In this document: positions 32,558 through 41,734 of the stretch, in pieces
How the letters are laid out: every line of letters starts with the position of its first letter
Numbering within the stretch: position 1 is the stretch's first letter
Assembly (NCBI RefSeq): GCF_036241575.1
Contig: NZ_CP108455.1
Coordinates: 5,273,501 to 5,337,500 of the forward strand
Reading direction: 5' to 3'
Source of the DNA: Streptomyces sp. NBC_01267
Lineage (GTDB): Bacteria; Actinomycetota; Actinomycetes; Streptomycetales; Streptomycetaceae
Length of the DNA: 64,000 nucleotides
Position numbers and translations under genes: made by a program
The notes under the pieces: generated by a model
Told to the model about the DNA's origin: nothing
Database searches by the model: none
The model's input: only the letters and a program-made list of their open reading frames with translations

Positions 32558-32681
32558 GACCAATATCCTGCCCTCTTCGACCCCGGTAACGGGAACTGGG
32601 TAAAGCGTCCGTAAGTTGCATGTGTGGGCTCTACGATCGCGGGGCCTGTTCCACACGACCGCAATTTTTGAGGTGCGCACG

Positions 32682-35576
32682 TTGGCTTTCCAGATGCCGG
32701 ACCGCGGTGGAGGCCCGACCGGGCCACGGATCAGAGTGGGACGGCCGTCCCGCCGCGCCCGGACCCTGCTGATGACACTGGGCGTCCTGGCCGTGCTGGC
32801 CATGGCGTTCCTCATGTTCGCAGGGTTCTGGACCGACTTGCTCTGGTACCGCTCCGTCCATTACTCATCCGTTTTCACCACCACCCTGTGGACGAAGATC
32901 GGGCTCTTCCTCGTCTTCGGTGTGCTCATGGCGGCTGCCGTCGGGGTCAACATCTGGCTGGCGTACCGGCTCCGGCCGCCGCTGAGTGCGATGTCGCTGG
33001 AGCAGCAGAACCTCGATCGTTACCGGATGGGTATCGCGCCGTACAAGAAGTGGCTGCTGCTCGGGATCACGGCGATCGTCGGCCTGATCGCGGGTGCCTC
33101 CTCCTCCGGGCAGTGGCGTACCTGGCTGATGTACGTGAACGGCGTGCCGTTCGGGCAGAAGGACCCGCAGTTCCATCTGGATGTGTCCTTCTACGCGTTC
33201 GATCTGCCCTGGTACCGCTTCCTGCTGGGCTTCGGCTTCGCGGCCGTGGTCCTCTCGCTGATCGCGGCGGCGCTGGTGCACTACCTGTACGGCGGGCTGC
33301 GGGTCACCAGCCCCGGGGCACGCGCCACCGGGGCGGCCACCGGTCATCTGTCGGTGCTGCTCGGCCTGTTCGTGGCGCTCAAGGCCGTGGCGTACTGGCT
33401 GGACCGGTACGGACTCGCGGTGAAGTCCAGCGACTTCAAGGCCACGGGCAACTGGACGGGCCTGCGCTACGTCGACGCCAACGCCTATCTCCCGGCTAAA
33501 ACGATCCTGTTCTGCATCGCGGTCATCTGCGCCCTGCTGTTCTTCGCGACGCTCTGGCGCCGCACCTGGCAGCTGCCGGTGATCGGGTTCGGTCTGATGG
33601 TGCTCTCGGCGATCCTCATCGGCGGGCTCTACCCGGCGATCGTGCAGAAGTTCACGGTCGAGCCGAACGAGCAGGCCAAGGAAGCGCCGTACATCCACAA
33701 GAACATCGAAGCCACGCGCAAGGCGTACAACATCGCCGGCACGGACGTCGACGACTACTCGGGCAAGAGCAGGACCAAGGACACGGCCAAGCAGCGGGAC
33801 GACGCCGACTCGGCGGCCAGCTATCGGCTGATCGACCCGAATGTGGTGTCGCCCACGTTCCAGCAGCTGGAGCAGAAGCGGAAGTACTACGGCTTCCCCG
33901 CCACGCTCAACGTGGACCGCTACAACGGCCAGGACACGGTGATCGGCCTGCGCGAGCTGAACATCGCGGGCATCCAGAAGCACAACTGGATCAACGACCA
34001 CTTCACGTACACCCACGGCTACGGCGCGATCGCGGCCAAGGGCACGGCCACCGACACCAACGGTGCTCCGGTCTTCACCGAGTCTGGTCTGCCGACCAGC
34101 GGCACGTTCGGCGACTACCAGCAGCGGATCTACTACGGCGAGAAGACCACCCAGTACTCGATCGTCGGAGGTCCGCAGAAGGAACTCGACTACGAGAACA
34201 ACGGTGAGAAGACCACCAGTTACCAGGGCAAGAGCGGGGTGGACATCTCCAACCCGCTGAACCGTGCCGCGTACGCGGTGGCCTTCAGCGAGCCGCAGAT
34301 CCTCTACTCGGGGGCCATCGGCGAGGGTTCGAAGATCCTCTACAACCGCACCCCGAAGCAGCGCGTGGAGGCGGTCGCCCCCTGGCTGACCATCGACGGC
34401 GACTCCTACCCGGCGGTCGTCGACGGAAAGATCCAGTGGATCGTCGACGCCTACACCACGTCCAACGGCTACCCGTACGCCTCGCGTACGACGCTGGGGG
34501 ACAGCACGGCCGACTCGCTGACCAGCAACCAGCGCGCGGTGGTCGCCCAGCAGAACCGGGTCAACTACATCCGGAACTCGGTGAAGGCCACCGTCGACGC
34601 GTACACCGGCGAGGTCAAGCTGTACGAGTGGGACACCAAGGACCCGGTCCTCAAGACCTGGGAGAAGGCATTCCCCCACACGGTGCAACCGAAGTCGGCC
34701 ATTCCCAAGGATCTGACGGCGCACCTGCGTTACCCGCAGGACATGTTCAAGGTCCAGCGCGAGCTGCTCTCCCTCTACCACGTGGAGGACCCCAAGCAGT
34801 TCTACAGCGGCAGTGACGCCTGGCAGGTGCCGAACGACCCGACCACCAGGGACAACAGGGCTGTTCCGCCCTACTACCTGTCGCTGAAGATGCCGGGCCA
34901 GAAGGGCACGGACCAGCAGTTCTCCCTCACCACCACGTTCACACCGAGCGGACGTCCCAACCTCGGCGGGTTCATGGCGGTGGACGCGGACGCGGCCAGC
35001 CCGGACTACGGCACGATAAGACTCCTCAGAGTGACGTCCGAGGTGCCCGGTCCCGAACAGGTGCAGAACAAGCTCAACAGCCTGTCGGACGTGGCCAACT
35101 TCGTCCGGGACATGAAGGGCGCCGACTCGGACATCGAGTACGGCAACCTGCTCACGGTCCCGCTCGACGGCGGGTTCCTGTACGTGGAACCGGTGTACGC
35201 GCAGGGCCGCAACTCGCACTATCCGCTGCTGAAGAAGGTGGCCGTCTCGTACGCGGACGCCGATTCCTCGGACGGCGACACCACGGCGTTCGAGAACAAT
35301 CTCGGCCTGGCGCTGAACAAGGTCTTCGGCGTGGACGGTCAGCAGACCGAACCGCCGCCGACCGGCAACACCACCAAGCCGCCGGCGACCGGGAACGACA
35401 CGGTGAAGAAGGCCATCGCGGACGCGCAGAAGGCGTACGACGAGGGTCAGGCCGCGTTGAACAAGAAGCCGCAGGACTGGGCGGCGTACGGCAAGGCGCA
35501 GAAGGACCTGCAGGACGCCATCCAGCGGGCCGCCGATGCCGGGGCCACCGCGAAGCCGGGTGGCAAGAGCAGTTGA
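32682..35576 (+). CDS. UPF0182 family large membrane protein
   Basis: 964-aa membrane protein. The N-terminal third holds about seven hydrophobic helices (for example [50 protein letters not shown]). A large extracytoplasmic domain follows (about 340-900) with conserved HFTYTHGYG and EPQILYSG. The C-terminal 75 residues are Thr/Pro/Ala/Gln-rich and charged. TTG 32682 is preferred: GAGGTG stands 6 bases upstream, whereas ATG 32694 is 18 bases away. The family is conserved in actinobacteria but has no established function. Confidence 0.93.
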   Translation: MAFQMPDRGGGPTGPRIRVGRPSRRARTLLMTLGVLAVLAMAFLMFAGFWTDLLWYRSVHYSSVFTTTLWTKIGLFLVFGVLMAAAVGVNIWLAYRLRPPLSAMSLEQQNLDRYRMGIAPYKKWLLLGITAIVGLIAGASSSGQWRTWLMYVNGVPFGQKDPQFHLDVSFYAFDLPWYRFLLGFGFAAVVLSLIAAALVHYLYGGLRVTSPGARATGAATGHLSVLLGLFVALKAVAYWLDRYGLAVKSSDFKATGNWTGLRYVDANAYLPAKTILFCIAVICALLFFATLWRRTWQLPVIGFGLMVLSAILIGGLYPAIVQKFTVEPNEQAKEAPYIHKNIEATRKAYNIAGTDVDDYSGKSRTKDTAKQRDDADSAASYRLIDPNVVSPTFQQLEQKRKYYGFPATLNVDRYNGQDTVIGLRELNIAGIQKHNWINDHFTYTHGYGAIAAKGTATDTNGAPVFTESGLPTSGTFGDYQQRIYYGEKTTQYSIVGGPQKELDYENNGEKTTSYQGKSGVDISNPLNRAAYAVAFSEPQILYSGAIGEGSKILYNRTPKQRVEAVAPWLTIDGDSYPAVVDGKIQWIVDAYTTSNGYPYASRTTLGDSTADSLTSNQRAVVAQQNRVNYIRNSVKATVDAYTGEVKLYEWDTKDPVLKTWEKAFPHTVQPKSAIPKDLTAHLRYPQDMFKVQRELLSLYHVEDPKQFYSGSDAWQVPNDPTTRDNRAVPPYYLSLKMPGQKGTDQQFSLTTTFTPSGRPNLGGFMAVDADAASPDYGTIRLLRVTSEVPGPEQVQNKLNSLSDVANFVRDMKGADSDIEYGNLLTVPLDGGFLYVEPVYAQGRNSHYPLLKKVAVSYADADSSDGDTTAFENNLGLALNKVFGVDGQQTEPPPTGNTTKPPATGNDTVKKAIADAQKAYDEGQAALNKKPQDWAAYGKAQKDLQDAIQRAADAGATAKPGGKSS

Positions 35577-35582
35577 TCGCAA

Positions 35583-35614
35583 GCCTGATCAGGGCTGAAA
35601 AGCCCTGATCAGGC
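35583..35614 (+). terminator. Terminator hairpin after UPF0182
   Basis: A 14-bp perfect stem (35583-35596 with 35601-35614) with a GAAA tetraloop begins 6 bases after the UPF0182 stop. Confidence 0.85.
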
Positions 35615-35672
35615 GGGATCGCGGGCTGGAAATGCCGCACCCCGCACCGTGGTACGGTTACGAACACAACGG

Positions 35673-35746
35673 CGCGGGGTGGAGCAGCTCGGTAGCTCGC
35701 TGGGCTCATAACCCAGAGGTCGCAGGTTCAAATCCTGTCCCCGCTA
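35673..35746 (+). tRNA. Initiator tRNA-fMet (CAT), copy 1
   Basis: Full cloverleaf with anticodon CAT in loop CTCATAA. Three stacked G-C pairs in the anticodon stem (CTGGG/CCCAG) and the unpaired C1/T72 acceptor end mark an initiator, not an elongator. CCA is not encoded. Sixteen upstream bases (35657-35672) are identical in copy 2. Confidence 0.96.
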
Positions 35747-35755
35747 CTGAAGGTG

Positions 35756-35787
35756 AAGGCCCGGATCTCGGAAGAGATCCGGGCCTT
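35756..35787 (+). terminator. tRNA-fMet copy 1 terminator
   Basis: A 14-bp perfect stem (35756-35769 with 35774-35787) and a GGAA loop, 9 bases after the tRNA. Confidence 0.85.
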
Positions 35788-35974
35788 CGTCATGTGTCCG
35801 CCGGTGCGACTCCTGCGTGCGACTCCTGTGAAGAAGCCGCCTCCTACCGGAAGTTGGGGCTGGTTCATGTTTCACTTACCTGTCTGTGGGCATGTCGACA
35901 AAACGCTGTAGTGACCTAGTGGGCTGCGATATACCAGGTGTACCCGGCTTGCGGGTGGTGGGACGATGGTGTTT

Positions 35975-37762
35975 ATGGGGGACAGGGCAACTCTGTTGGA
36001 GACAGGGCGGTTTGTGCATACGCACGCCGAGTACGGCGGAGACGCCGTCGACGCGGAGGAGACGGCCGACGCCGAGACCGAGGCGCGGCACCGGCGCGGC
36101 GCCGAGAGCGGCGAAGTCGCATCGATGAGCGTCCTGGGCGCGCTGCTGCTGCGCCGCGGGGATCTCGACGCCGCCGAGCGGTGGCTGCGCGCGGCCACCG
36201 CGGAGGGCGACCGGGCGGCGGCCAACAATCTGGGCGTGCTGCTCCACCAGCGGGGATACGCGGACGAGGCGGCCGGCTGGTGGCGGATCGCCGCCGTCGC
36301 GGGTTCCGCCGCCGCCGCCCACGCGCTGGGCCGCCACTACCGCGAGCGCGGCGACGAGCCGGCCGCCGAGTACTGGCTGCGCCAGTCCGCGGAGACCGGC
36401 CACGCGCTGGGCGCCTACGCCCTCGCCGACCTGCTGGAGCACCGCAGCGACGTCGGCGCGGAGCGCTGGCTGCGCGCTGCCGCCGAGCGGGGCCACCGCG
36501 AGGCGGCCTACCGGCTGGCGCGTGCGCTGGACCGGGCCGCCACGGGCAAGGCCCCGGCGGCCGAGGCCGAGCAGTGGTACCGGCAGGCAGCGGCCCGCGG
36601 CCACCGGCGCGCCGCCCTGCACCTCGGCGTGATCCTGGAGAACCGCGGCGACCTCAAGGAGGCCGGCCGCTGGTACCTGACGTCCGCGAAGGACGGCGAG
36701 GCCCGCGCGGCCTGCGCCCTCGGCTTCCTGCTGCGGGACGCGGGCGACGAGGAGAGCGCCGCCGTATGGTGGCTGCGCGCCGCCCAGGAGGGCGACGGGA
36801 ACGCCGCCAACGCCCTGGGCGCGCTGCACGCGGCCCGTGGTGAGCAGCAGTCCGCCGAGCGCTGGTACCGCGCCGCCATGGACGCGGGCGACGTCAACGG
36901 CGCGTACAACCTGGCGCTCCTCTGCGCCGCCCAGGAGCGGACGGCCCAGGCCGAGCAGTGGTACCGCCGCGCGGCCTACGCCGGGCACCGCGAAGCCGCG
37001 AACGCGCTCGCCGTCCTGCTGCTCCAGAACGGCGACCCGGCCGGTGCCGAGCCCTGGTTCTCCAAGGCCGCCGAGGCGGGCAGCGTGGACGCCGCGTTCA
37101 ACCTCGGCATCCTGTACGCGGGCCGTGACGACGACCGGGAGGCCTTCGTCTGGTACGAGCGGGCAGCGGCGGCGGGCCACACCGAGGCGGCCCTCCAGGT
37201 CGGCATAGCTCTGCTCAGGGACGGTGAGGAGCACACCGCGGAGCGTCATCTGCGCTGCGCGGCCGGTGGCGGCAGCACCGAGGCGGCCTTCCGGCTCGGC
37301 GCCCTCCTGGACGCCAGGATGCCGCCGCCCGGACCGCCCGTGCTCGGCGAGCCGGTGTCGGAGAAGAGCGAGTGCGAGGAGTGGTACGAGCGCGCCGCCG
37401 AGCAGGGACACCGCCGCGCCCAGGTACGGGTCGGCATGCTCGCCGCCTCGCGCAACGACGTCGAGGGGGCCGCGCGGTGGTACCGCGAGGCCGCCGAGGC
37501 GGGCAGCCGCAACGGCGCCTTCAACCTCGGCCTGCTGCTGGCCCGCGAGGGCAACGAGCGGGAGGCCGGTCTCTGGTGGGCCAGGGCGGCGAACGCCGGG
37601 CACGGCCGGGCCGCGCTGCGCCTGGCGCTGCTCGCCATCCGCCGCGGCGAGCTGGCCGAGGGGCAGAAGTGGTGCGCGCAGGCCGTCGAACTGGGCCCCG
37701 CCGAGGTCGCCGAGCGGGCCGCGCGGCTGTGCGAGGCGCTCCGGCAGGAACTGAGCGCGTAG
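35975..37762 (+). CDS. Large Sel1-like/TPR repeat protein
   Basis: 595-aa solenoid of about 14-15 Sel1-like repeats of 34-36 residues, e.g. AERWLRAATAEGDRAAANNLG and AEQWYRQAAARGHRRAALHLG (each under 22 residues shown in part). The pattern W(L/Y)RxAAxxGxxxAAxxLG recurs over residues 45-590. One insert (MPPPGPPVLGEP) interrupts the array near residue 455. No signal peptide or membrane helix, so a cytosolic protein-binding scaffold. ATG 35975 is used; ATG 35966 is possible. Strand-matched and sandwiched between the two initiator tRNA genes. Confidence 0.85.
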   Translation: MGDRATLLETGRFVHTHAEYGGDAVDAEETADAETEARHRRGAESGEVASMSVLGALLLRRGDLDAAERWLRAATAEGDRAAANNLGVLLHQRGYADEAAGWWRIAAVAGSAAAAHALGRHYRERGDEPAAEYWLRQSAETGHALGAYALADLLEHRSDVGAERWLRAAAERGHREAAYRLARALDRAATGKAPAAEAEQWYRQAAARGHRRAALHLGVILENRGDLKEAGRWYLTSAKDGEARAACALGFLLRDAGDEESAAVWWLRAAQEGDGNAANALGALHAARGEQQSAERWYRAAMDAGDVNGAYNLALLCAAQERTAQAEQWYRRAAYAGHREAANALAVLLLQNGDPAGAEPWFSKAAEAGSVDAAFNLGILYAGRDDDREAFVWYERAAAAGHTEAALQVGIALLRDGEEHTAERHLRCAAGGGSTEAAFRLGALLDARMPPPGPPVLGEPVSEKSECEEWYERAAEQGHRRAQVRVGMLAASRNDVEGAARWYREAAEAGSRNGAFNLGLLLAREGNEREAGLWWARAANAGHGRAALRLALLAIRRGELAEGQKWCAQAVELGPAEVAERAARLCEALRQELSA

Positions 37763-37770
37763 GACCTGTC

Positions 37771-37880
37771 CGGTACGGGGCCCGCCGTCCGGTACGGGGC
37801 CCGCCGTCCGGTACGGGGCCCGCCGTCCGGTACGGGGCCCGCCGTCCGGTACGGGGCCCGCCGTCCGGTACGGGGGTGCC
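37771..37880. repeat. Five-copy 19-bp GC-rich tandem repeat plus partial copy
   Basis: Unit CGGTACGGGGCCCGCCGTC starts at 37771, 37790, 37809, 37828 and 37847; a truncated sixth starts at 37866. The copies are identical. GGGGCCC inside each unit allows local hairpins. It lies between the Sel1 gene stop and tRNA-fMet copy 2. No spacers, so not CRISPR. Confidence 0.95.
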
Positions 37881-37938
37881 GCCCGGCAATGGATTTGCGC
37901 CGGGCGGCGCCCCCCACGTACAGTTACGAACACAACGG

Positions 37939-38012
37939 CGCGGGGTGGAGCAGCTCGGTAGCTCGCTGGGCTCATAACCCAGAGGTCGCAGGTTCAAATC
38001 CTGTCCCCGCTA
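37939..38012 (+). tRNA. Initiator tRNA-fMet (CAT), copy 2
   Basis: Identical over all 74 bases to copy 1, with the same 16 upstream bases (37923-37938) and six downstream bases. The C1/T72 mismatch and three anticodon-stem G-C pairs identify an initiator. Confidence 0.96.
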
Positions 38013-38021
38013 CTGAAGACG

Positions 38022-38051
38022 AAGGCCCGGACTCGAAAGAGTCCGGGCCTT
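38022..38051 (+). terminator. tRNA-fMet copy 2 terminator and short direct repeat
   Basis: A 13-bp stem (38022-38034 with 38039-38051), GAAA loop. It differs from the copy 1 terminator in the inner stem. Its tail CGGGCCTTCCGTCATTC is repeated directly at 38063-38079. Confidence 0.85.
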
Positions 38052-38086
38052 CCGTCATTCGCCGGGCCTTCCGTCATTCAACGGGC

Positions 38087-39220
38087 TCAGGGCGTGTGGC
38101 CCACCGCCTCCGCGTACAGCGAGCGGTTCACCACCTTGTCCTCCGGCAGCACGGCACCGTTCGAGACCCCCGCCTCGCGGTAGGCCTTCTGCAGCCGGTC
38201 CGTCGTCCCCTTGCGGATCTCCCAGTCCATCCGCAGCGACGGGGTCGCGGTCAGGACCGACTCGTCGGTCTTCAGCAGCTTCGCGAGCGAGGCGGTGAAC
38301 CCCTTGTCGGCCTTGTAGTCGCCTACGAAGTAGGTGTTCACGGTCCGGATGTACGCGCGCAGGAACGCGACGCCCGCATCCGGGTCCTTGGTCAGCAGGT
38401 TCGGGCCGAAGAGCACACCGCCGAGCGGCTCGCCGAGCGGCTGTCCGCCGAGGAACGCGTACTTCGCGTCCCCGTCCACCTTGCGCCACACCGGGTCGAG
38501 CAGCCAGGCCGAGTCCACCCCGCCGTTCTGCAGCGCGGTGAGGACGTCAGCCGAGCCCAGCTGCTGGAAGCTGATCGAGTTCAGGCCGCCGCCGTGCTGT
38601 TCGAGGGCCTTCTCCATCGCGTAGGTGACGACCGAGCCCTTGCCGATCATCGTGCCCATCTTCCGGCCCTTCATCGAGACCGAAGCGGGGGTCTCACCGT
38701 CCTTGAGCCGCGCCCAGAGGCCGCTCTTCGAGGCGGGGTCGGGGGAGAAGTTGCCGGCCACCCATTTGATGTCGAAGCCGCCGTTGATGCCGTTCATCAC
38801 GGCCGCCTCGGGCGCCGCCCACTGGGCGTCGATGTCTCCCTTGGCCAGCAACGGGAGCGCGTCGGGTGTCGGCAGCACCTTCAGCTGGACGTCCAGCCCC
38901 TCCTTCTTGAACTCGCCCTTCTGCACGCCGACTTCGAGCGGGGCGACGTATTCGGCGGCCAGGGTGCCGGTGGCGAGGACCAGCTTGCGCTTCCTGGCGA
39001 GCGGCCGGGGCGCCGGGGCGCCCTTGTCGCACCGGGCCGGGGCGCGGTCCGGTACCAGGTCGGCCGGGTCGGTCCAGCCCTTCGCGCACCCCGCGACCGC
39101 CGTGATCGTGCGGGGTTTCGCGGCCGTGGCCGGGCCGGGGTCGTCGTGCTTGGCGCAGCCCGCGGAGACGAGCAGGGAACCGGCCACGAACAGGGTCGTG
39201 CCCAGGGTGCTGATACGCAT
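38087..39220 (-). CDS. ABC importer substrate-binding lipoprotein (SsuA/NMT1-like)
   Basis: 377-aa lipoprotein: signal MRISTLGTTLFVAGSLLVSAGCAK with lipobox near Cys22 (full string shown only in part elsewhere). The mature part follows the SsuA/ThiY fold: EVGVQKGEFKKEGLDV, GDIDAQWAAPEAAVM and GSADVLTALQNGGVDSAWL. Ligands of the family are sulfonates, nitrate or thiamine precursors; none can be chosen. It carries an extra Cys-containing N-terminal segment (about 35-75) before the fold. Third gene of its importer set, after ATPase and permease. ATG 39220 follows GGAGG. Confidence 0.88.
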   Translation of the reverse strand: MRISTLGTTLFVAGSLLVSAGCAKHDDPGPATAAKPRTITAVAGCAKGWTDPADLVPDRAPARCDKGAPAPRPLARKRKLVLATGTLAAEYVAPLEVGVQKGEFKKEGLDVQLKVLPTPDALPLLAKGDIDAQWAAPEAAVMNGINGGFDIKWVAGNFSPDPASKSGLWARLKDGETPASVSMKGRKMGTMIGKGSVVTYAMEKALEQHGGGLNSISFQQLGSADVLTALQNGGVDSAWLLDPVWRKVDGDAKYAFLGGQPLGEPLGGVLFGPNLLTKDPDAGVAFLRAYIRTVNTYFVGDYKADKGFTASLAKLLKTDESVLTATPSLRMDWEIRKGTTDRLQKAYREAGVSNGAVLPEDKVVNRSLYAEAVGHTP

Positions 39221-39275
39221 GGAGCCTCCGTACGTACGGAAAAAGAGAGTCGGCCGGGTCCGGTGGCGGCCCGTG

Positions 39276-40139
39276 TCAGGACTGGCTGCGGCCCCGGTCG
39301 CGCGGGGCCCAGGGGGTGAGCAACCGCCCGGCGATCCGCACCAGTTCGGAGAAGAGGACCCCGAGGACGGCCACACAGACGATGCCGACGAACATCACGT
39401 CGTTCTGGAAGAGCGCACGGGAGTCGAAGATCAGGTGCCCCAGGCCGTTCGACGCGGCGATCTGTTCGGAGGCGACGATGACGAGGACGGCCACCCCCGC
39501 CGCGATCCGCGCGCCGACGAGCACCGCGGGGAGCGAGGCGGGCAGCAGGACGTGCCGGAACATCTGCCACGGCGAGGCGCCGAACACCTGCCCGGCGTCG
39601 CGGTGTCCGGCCGGGACGGCGAGGACCGCCGCCATCGTCGAGATCCAGACGAAGAAGAAGACGGTGGCCGCGACCAGGGCGATCTGCGGGCCCTCGCCCA
39701 GCCCGAACATATTGAGGAAGACCGGCAGCAGCGCGAGCTTCGGCACCACGTACAGCGCGTCGAGCAGGGGCTCAAGTGCCGCGCGTACCAGGGCGAGCGA
39801 CCCCATCAGCAGGCCCAGGACATAGCCCGCGACCGTACCGATCGCGTACCCGCCGAGCACCCGCTTGAGCGTGGCCCACACATCGGGCCACAGCTCGCCC
39901 CGGGCCGCGCGGTCCCAGCCGTCGGAGAGGATCGTGGACGGCGCGGGGTAGACGCGGTCGTCGATCCAGGACTGCGTGGCGGCCAGCTGCCACAGCAGGA
40001 CCAGGACGACCGGTACGGCGACGGCGAGCGTCAGTTCCAGGGTGCGCCGCCTGCGGTGGGTGCGTACGGGGTGGAGTTCCTGCGGGCCCGGCCTCCTGAC
40101 CAGTACGCCCTCCTCGGGCACCTTGACCGCCGTACTCAT
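39276..40139 (-). CDS. ABC importer permease (SsuC-like)
   Basis: 287-aa inner-membrane permease with about six helices (AVAVPVVLVLLWQLAAT, AIGTVAGYVLGLLMG, ALVAATVFFFVWIS and others). The ATPase-contact EAA-type loop reads GHRDAGQVFGASPWQMF. ATG 40139 overlaps the ATPase stop (ATGA). The binding-protein gene follows 55 bases downstream. Confidence 0.92.
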   Translation of the reverse strand: MSTAVKVPEEGVLVRRPGPQELHPVRTHRRRRTLELTLAVAVPVVLVLLWQLAATQSWIDDRVYPAPSTILSDGWDRAARGELWPDVWATLKRVLGGYAIGTVAGYVLGLLMGSLALVRAALEPLLDALYVVPKLALLPVFLNMFGLGEGPQIALVAATVFFFVWISTMAAVLAVPAGHRDAGQVFGASPWQMFRHVLLPASLPAVLVGARIAAGVAVLVIVASEQIAASNGLGHLIFDSRALFQNDVMFVGIVCVAVLGVLFSELVRIAGRLLTPWAPRDRGRSQS

Positions 40140-40942
40140 GCCGGAACCGCCTCTCTGCTGACCTCGCCGCGCAGAAGCTCCCACAACTCGGCCTTCAGCG
40201 CGCTGAATTCGGGCGTCGAGCGCAGGTCGCCGGTGCGTGGCCGGGGGAACGGCGGACGGCGTTCGGCGATGATCCGGCCGGGTCGCGCCGACATCACCAG
40301 GACGCGGTCGCCCAGCACGATCGCCTCTTCGAGGCTGTGGGTGATGAAGAGGGTGGTGGTGCGGGTGGTCTGGGTGAGGTCGAGCAGTTCGTCCTGGAGG
40401 ATGGTGCGCAGCTGGGCGTCGAGCGCCGCGAACGGCTCGTCCATCAGCAGGATCTCGGGCTCCACGGCAAGAGCGCGGGCGATGGCGACACGTTGGCGCA
40501 TACCGCCGGAGAGGGCCTCCGGGTAGGCGTCGGCGAAGTCGGCGAGACCCATCCGGGCCAGCCAGTCGCGGGCGCGGCGGTCCGCCTCCTTGCGCGGTAC
40601 GCGCTGGATGTCGAGGCCGAACCGGACGTTGGCCAGGACGTCCTTCCAGTCGTAGATGCCGTAGTCCTGGAAGATCATCGCGGCCGGGCGGGTGGATGCG
40701 GTGCGGATGGACAGTTCGCCCGTGCTGGGGCGCAGCAGACCTGCGGCGATCCGCAGCAGGGTCGACTTTCCGCAGCCCGACGGGCCGACGATGCAGGTGA
40801 ACTCGCCGGGGGCGATGTCCAGATCGACCGGGCCGAGGGCGTTCAGGGCGGTTCGGCCGCGGCCGAACGTACGGGTGACGGATGCGGCGTGGAGTTTGGG
40901 GGCGGAGGTGTGCGGCGGTGGGGGCGGGTGCGGGTCTCCCAC
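40136..40942 (-). CDS. ABC importer ATPase (SsuB-like)
   Basis: 268-aa ATPase with Walker A GPSGCGKST, Q-loop IFQDYGIYDW, signature LSGGMRQR, Walker B ILLMDEPFAALD and switch His in FITHSLEEA. GTG 40942 follows AAGGAGA. First gene of the three-gene importer; upstream gap 40943-41109 shows no gene and probably carries its promoter. Confidence 0.94.
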   Translation of the reverse strand: MGDPHPPPPPHTSAPKLHAASVTRTFGRGRTALNALGPVDLDIAPGEFTCIVGPSGCGKSTLLRIAAGLLRPSTGELSIRTASTRPAAMIFQDYGIYDWKDVLANVRFGLDIQRVPRKEADRRARDWLARMGLADFADAYPEALSGGMRQRVAIARALAVEPEILLMDEPFAALDAQLRTILQDELLDLTQTTRTTTLFITHSLEEAIVLGDRVLVMSARPGRIIAERRPPFPRPRTGDLRSTPEFSALKAELWELLRGEVSREAVPA

Positions 40943-41109
40943 GGGGTCTCCTTGCGGAGGATGGTGGACGGGTGATCGCCGCAGAGGATATGACGGACCG
41001 TCAGATTCTGGAAGAGGCGTGACGGGGGCGGGGGTGGCGGCCCTGGTCGTTGGCGGCCGGTGCCGCAGCCGCCGCCCGGTATCGACCGCCGGTACGGGAC
41101 AGCGAGAAG

Positions 41110-41157
41110 CCCCCGGTCGCCGCACGGACCCGGGATCGGGGTGCGGCGGCCCGGGGG
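41110..41157 (-). terminator. Hairpin after the Fur-family gene
   Basis: CCCCCGG...CGCCGCAC (from 41110) pairs imperfectly with GTGCGGCG...CCGGGGG (to 41157), 18 bases beyond the regulator stop. No T-run; GC-type terminator. Confidence 0.6.
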
Positions 41158-41175
41158 CCGGAGGCGTGGGGTGGA

Positions 41176-41592
41176 TCAGGCGGTGGCGCAGGCCGGGCAG
41201 ATGCCCCGGTACGTCACTTCCACGTCGGAGATCGTGAAGCCGAAGCGCTCGGTGTCCGGGAGGTCCGACAGCGGGTTGCCCGCCGGGTGGACGTCGCGGA
41301 TCGAACCGCACTGCGCGCAGACCAGGTGCTGGTGGGGGCGGTGCGCGTTCGGGTCGTACCGCTTGGCGCGGCGGTCCGTCGAGACCTCGATCACTTCACC
41401 CAGGACGACCATCTCGCCCAGGGTGTTGTACACCGTCGCCCGGGAAATCTCCGGCAGCTTCGCCACGGCGCGCGCGTGCACCTCGTCGGCGGTCAGATGA
41501 ACGTGGTCCCCGTCGAGGACCTCGGCCACGACGCGACGCTGGGCGGTCATCCGCCAGCCGCGGTCGCGCAGGCGTTCCAACAGGTCACTCAT
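41176..41592 (-). CDS. catR: Fur-family peroxide regulator (CatR/PerR-like)
   Basis: 138-aa repressor of the Fur superfamily. Winged helix (MTAQRRVVAEVL, ISRATVYNTLGEMV) then a metal-binding domain with HRPHQHLVCAQCGS and CPAC. It is transcribed away from a catalase gene, with an inverted repeat in the shared region, as in CatR/PerR and FurA systems of actinobacteria. It likely represses catalase and itself until peroxide oxidises the metal site. The name catR rests on context; a FurA name is equally possible. Confidence 0.88.
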   Translation of the reverse strand: MSDLLERLRDRGWRMTAQRRVVAEVLDGDHVHLTADEVHARAVAKLPEISRATVYNTLGEMVVLGEVIEVSTDRRAKRYDPNAHRPHQHLVCAQCGSIRDVHPAGNPLSDLPDTERFGFTISDVEVTYRGICPACATA

Positions 41593-41652
41593 GAGATCCA
41601 GCCTAACAGGGTAGGGGTCAAGTCCCGAACGGATGTGAATTTGGACGATTGC

Positions 41653-41680
41653 TTGACTTAGACAAAGTCCATCGTAGGAT
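41653..41680 (+). promoter_or_regulatory. Catalase promoter with overlapping inverted-repeat operator
   Basis: -35 TTGACT (41653-41658), 16-base spacer, -10 TAGGAT (41675-41680). The inverted repeat GACTT-N5-AAGTC (41655-41669) covers the -35, an ideal place for repression by the divergent Fur-family protein. Confidence 0.8.
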
Positions 41681-41734
41681 CGGGAACGGCAAAGGCCAAG
41701 GGACAGGACCGCAGTAATGACGCAGGAGGCGCTC

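Noticed and set aside
32865..35582. 905-codon open frame on the minus strand
   Set aside because: It is antisense to UPF0182, has Arg/Val/Leu-rich composition typical of GC-rich shadows and no domain pattern.
37771..37880. Possible CRISPR array
   Set aside because: Units are head to tail without spacers and no cas gene is near.
35657..38018. Integrated element between tRNA copies (att sites)
   Set aside because: The repeated block is a whole tRNA gene with promoter, not a partial tRNA end, and no integrase or phage gene lies between.
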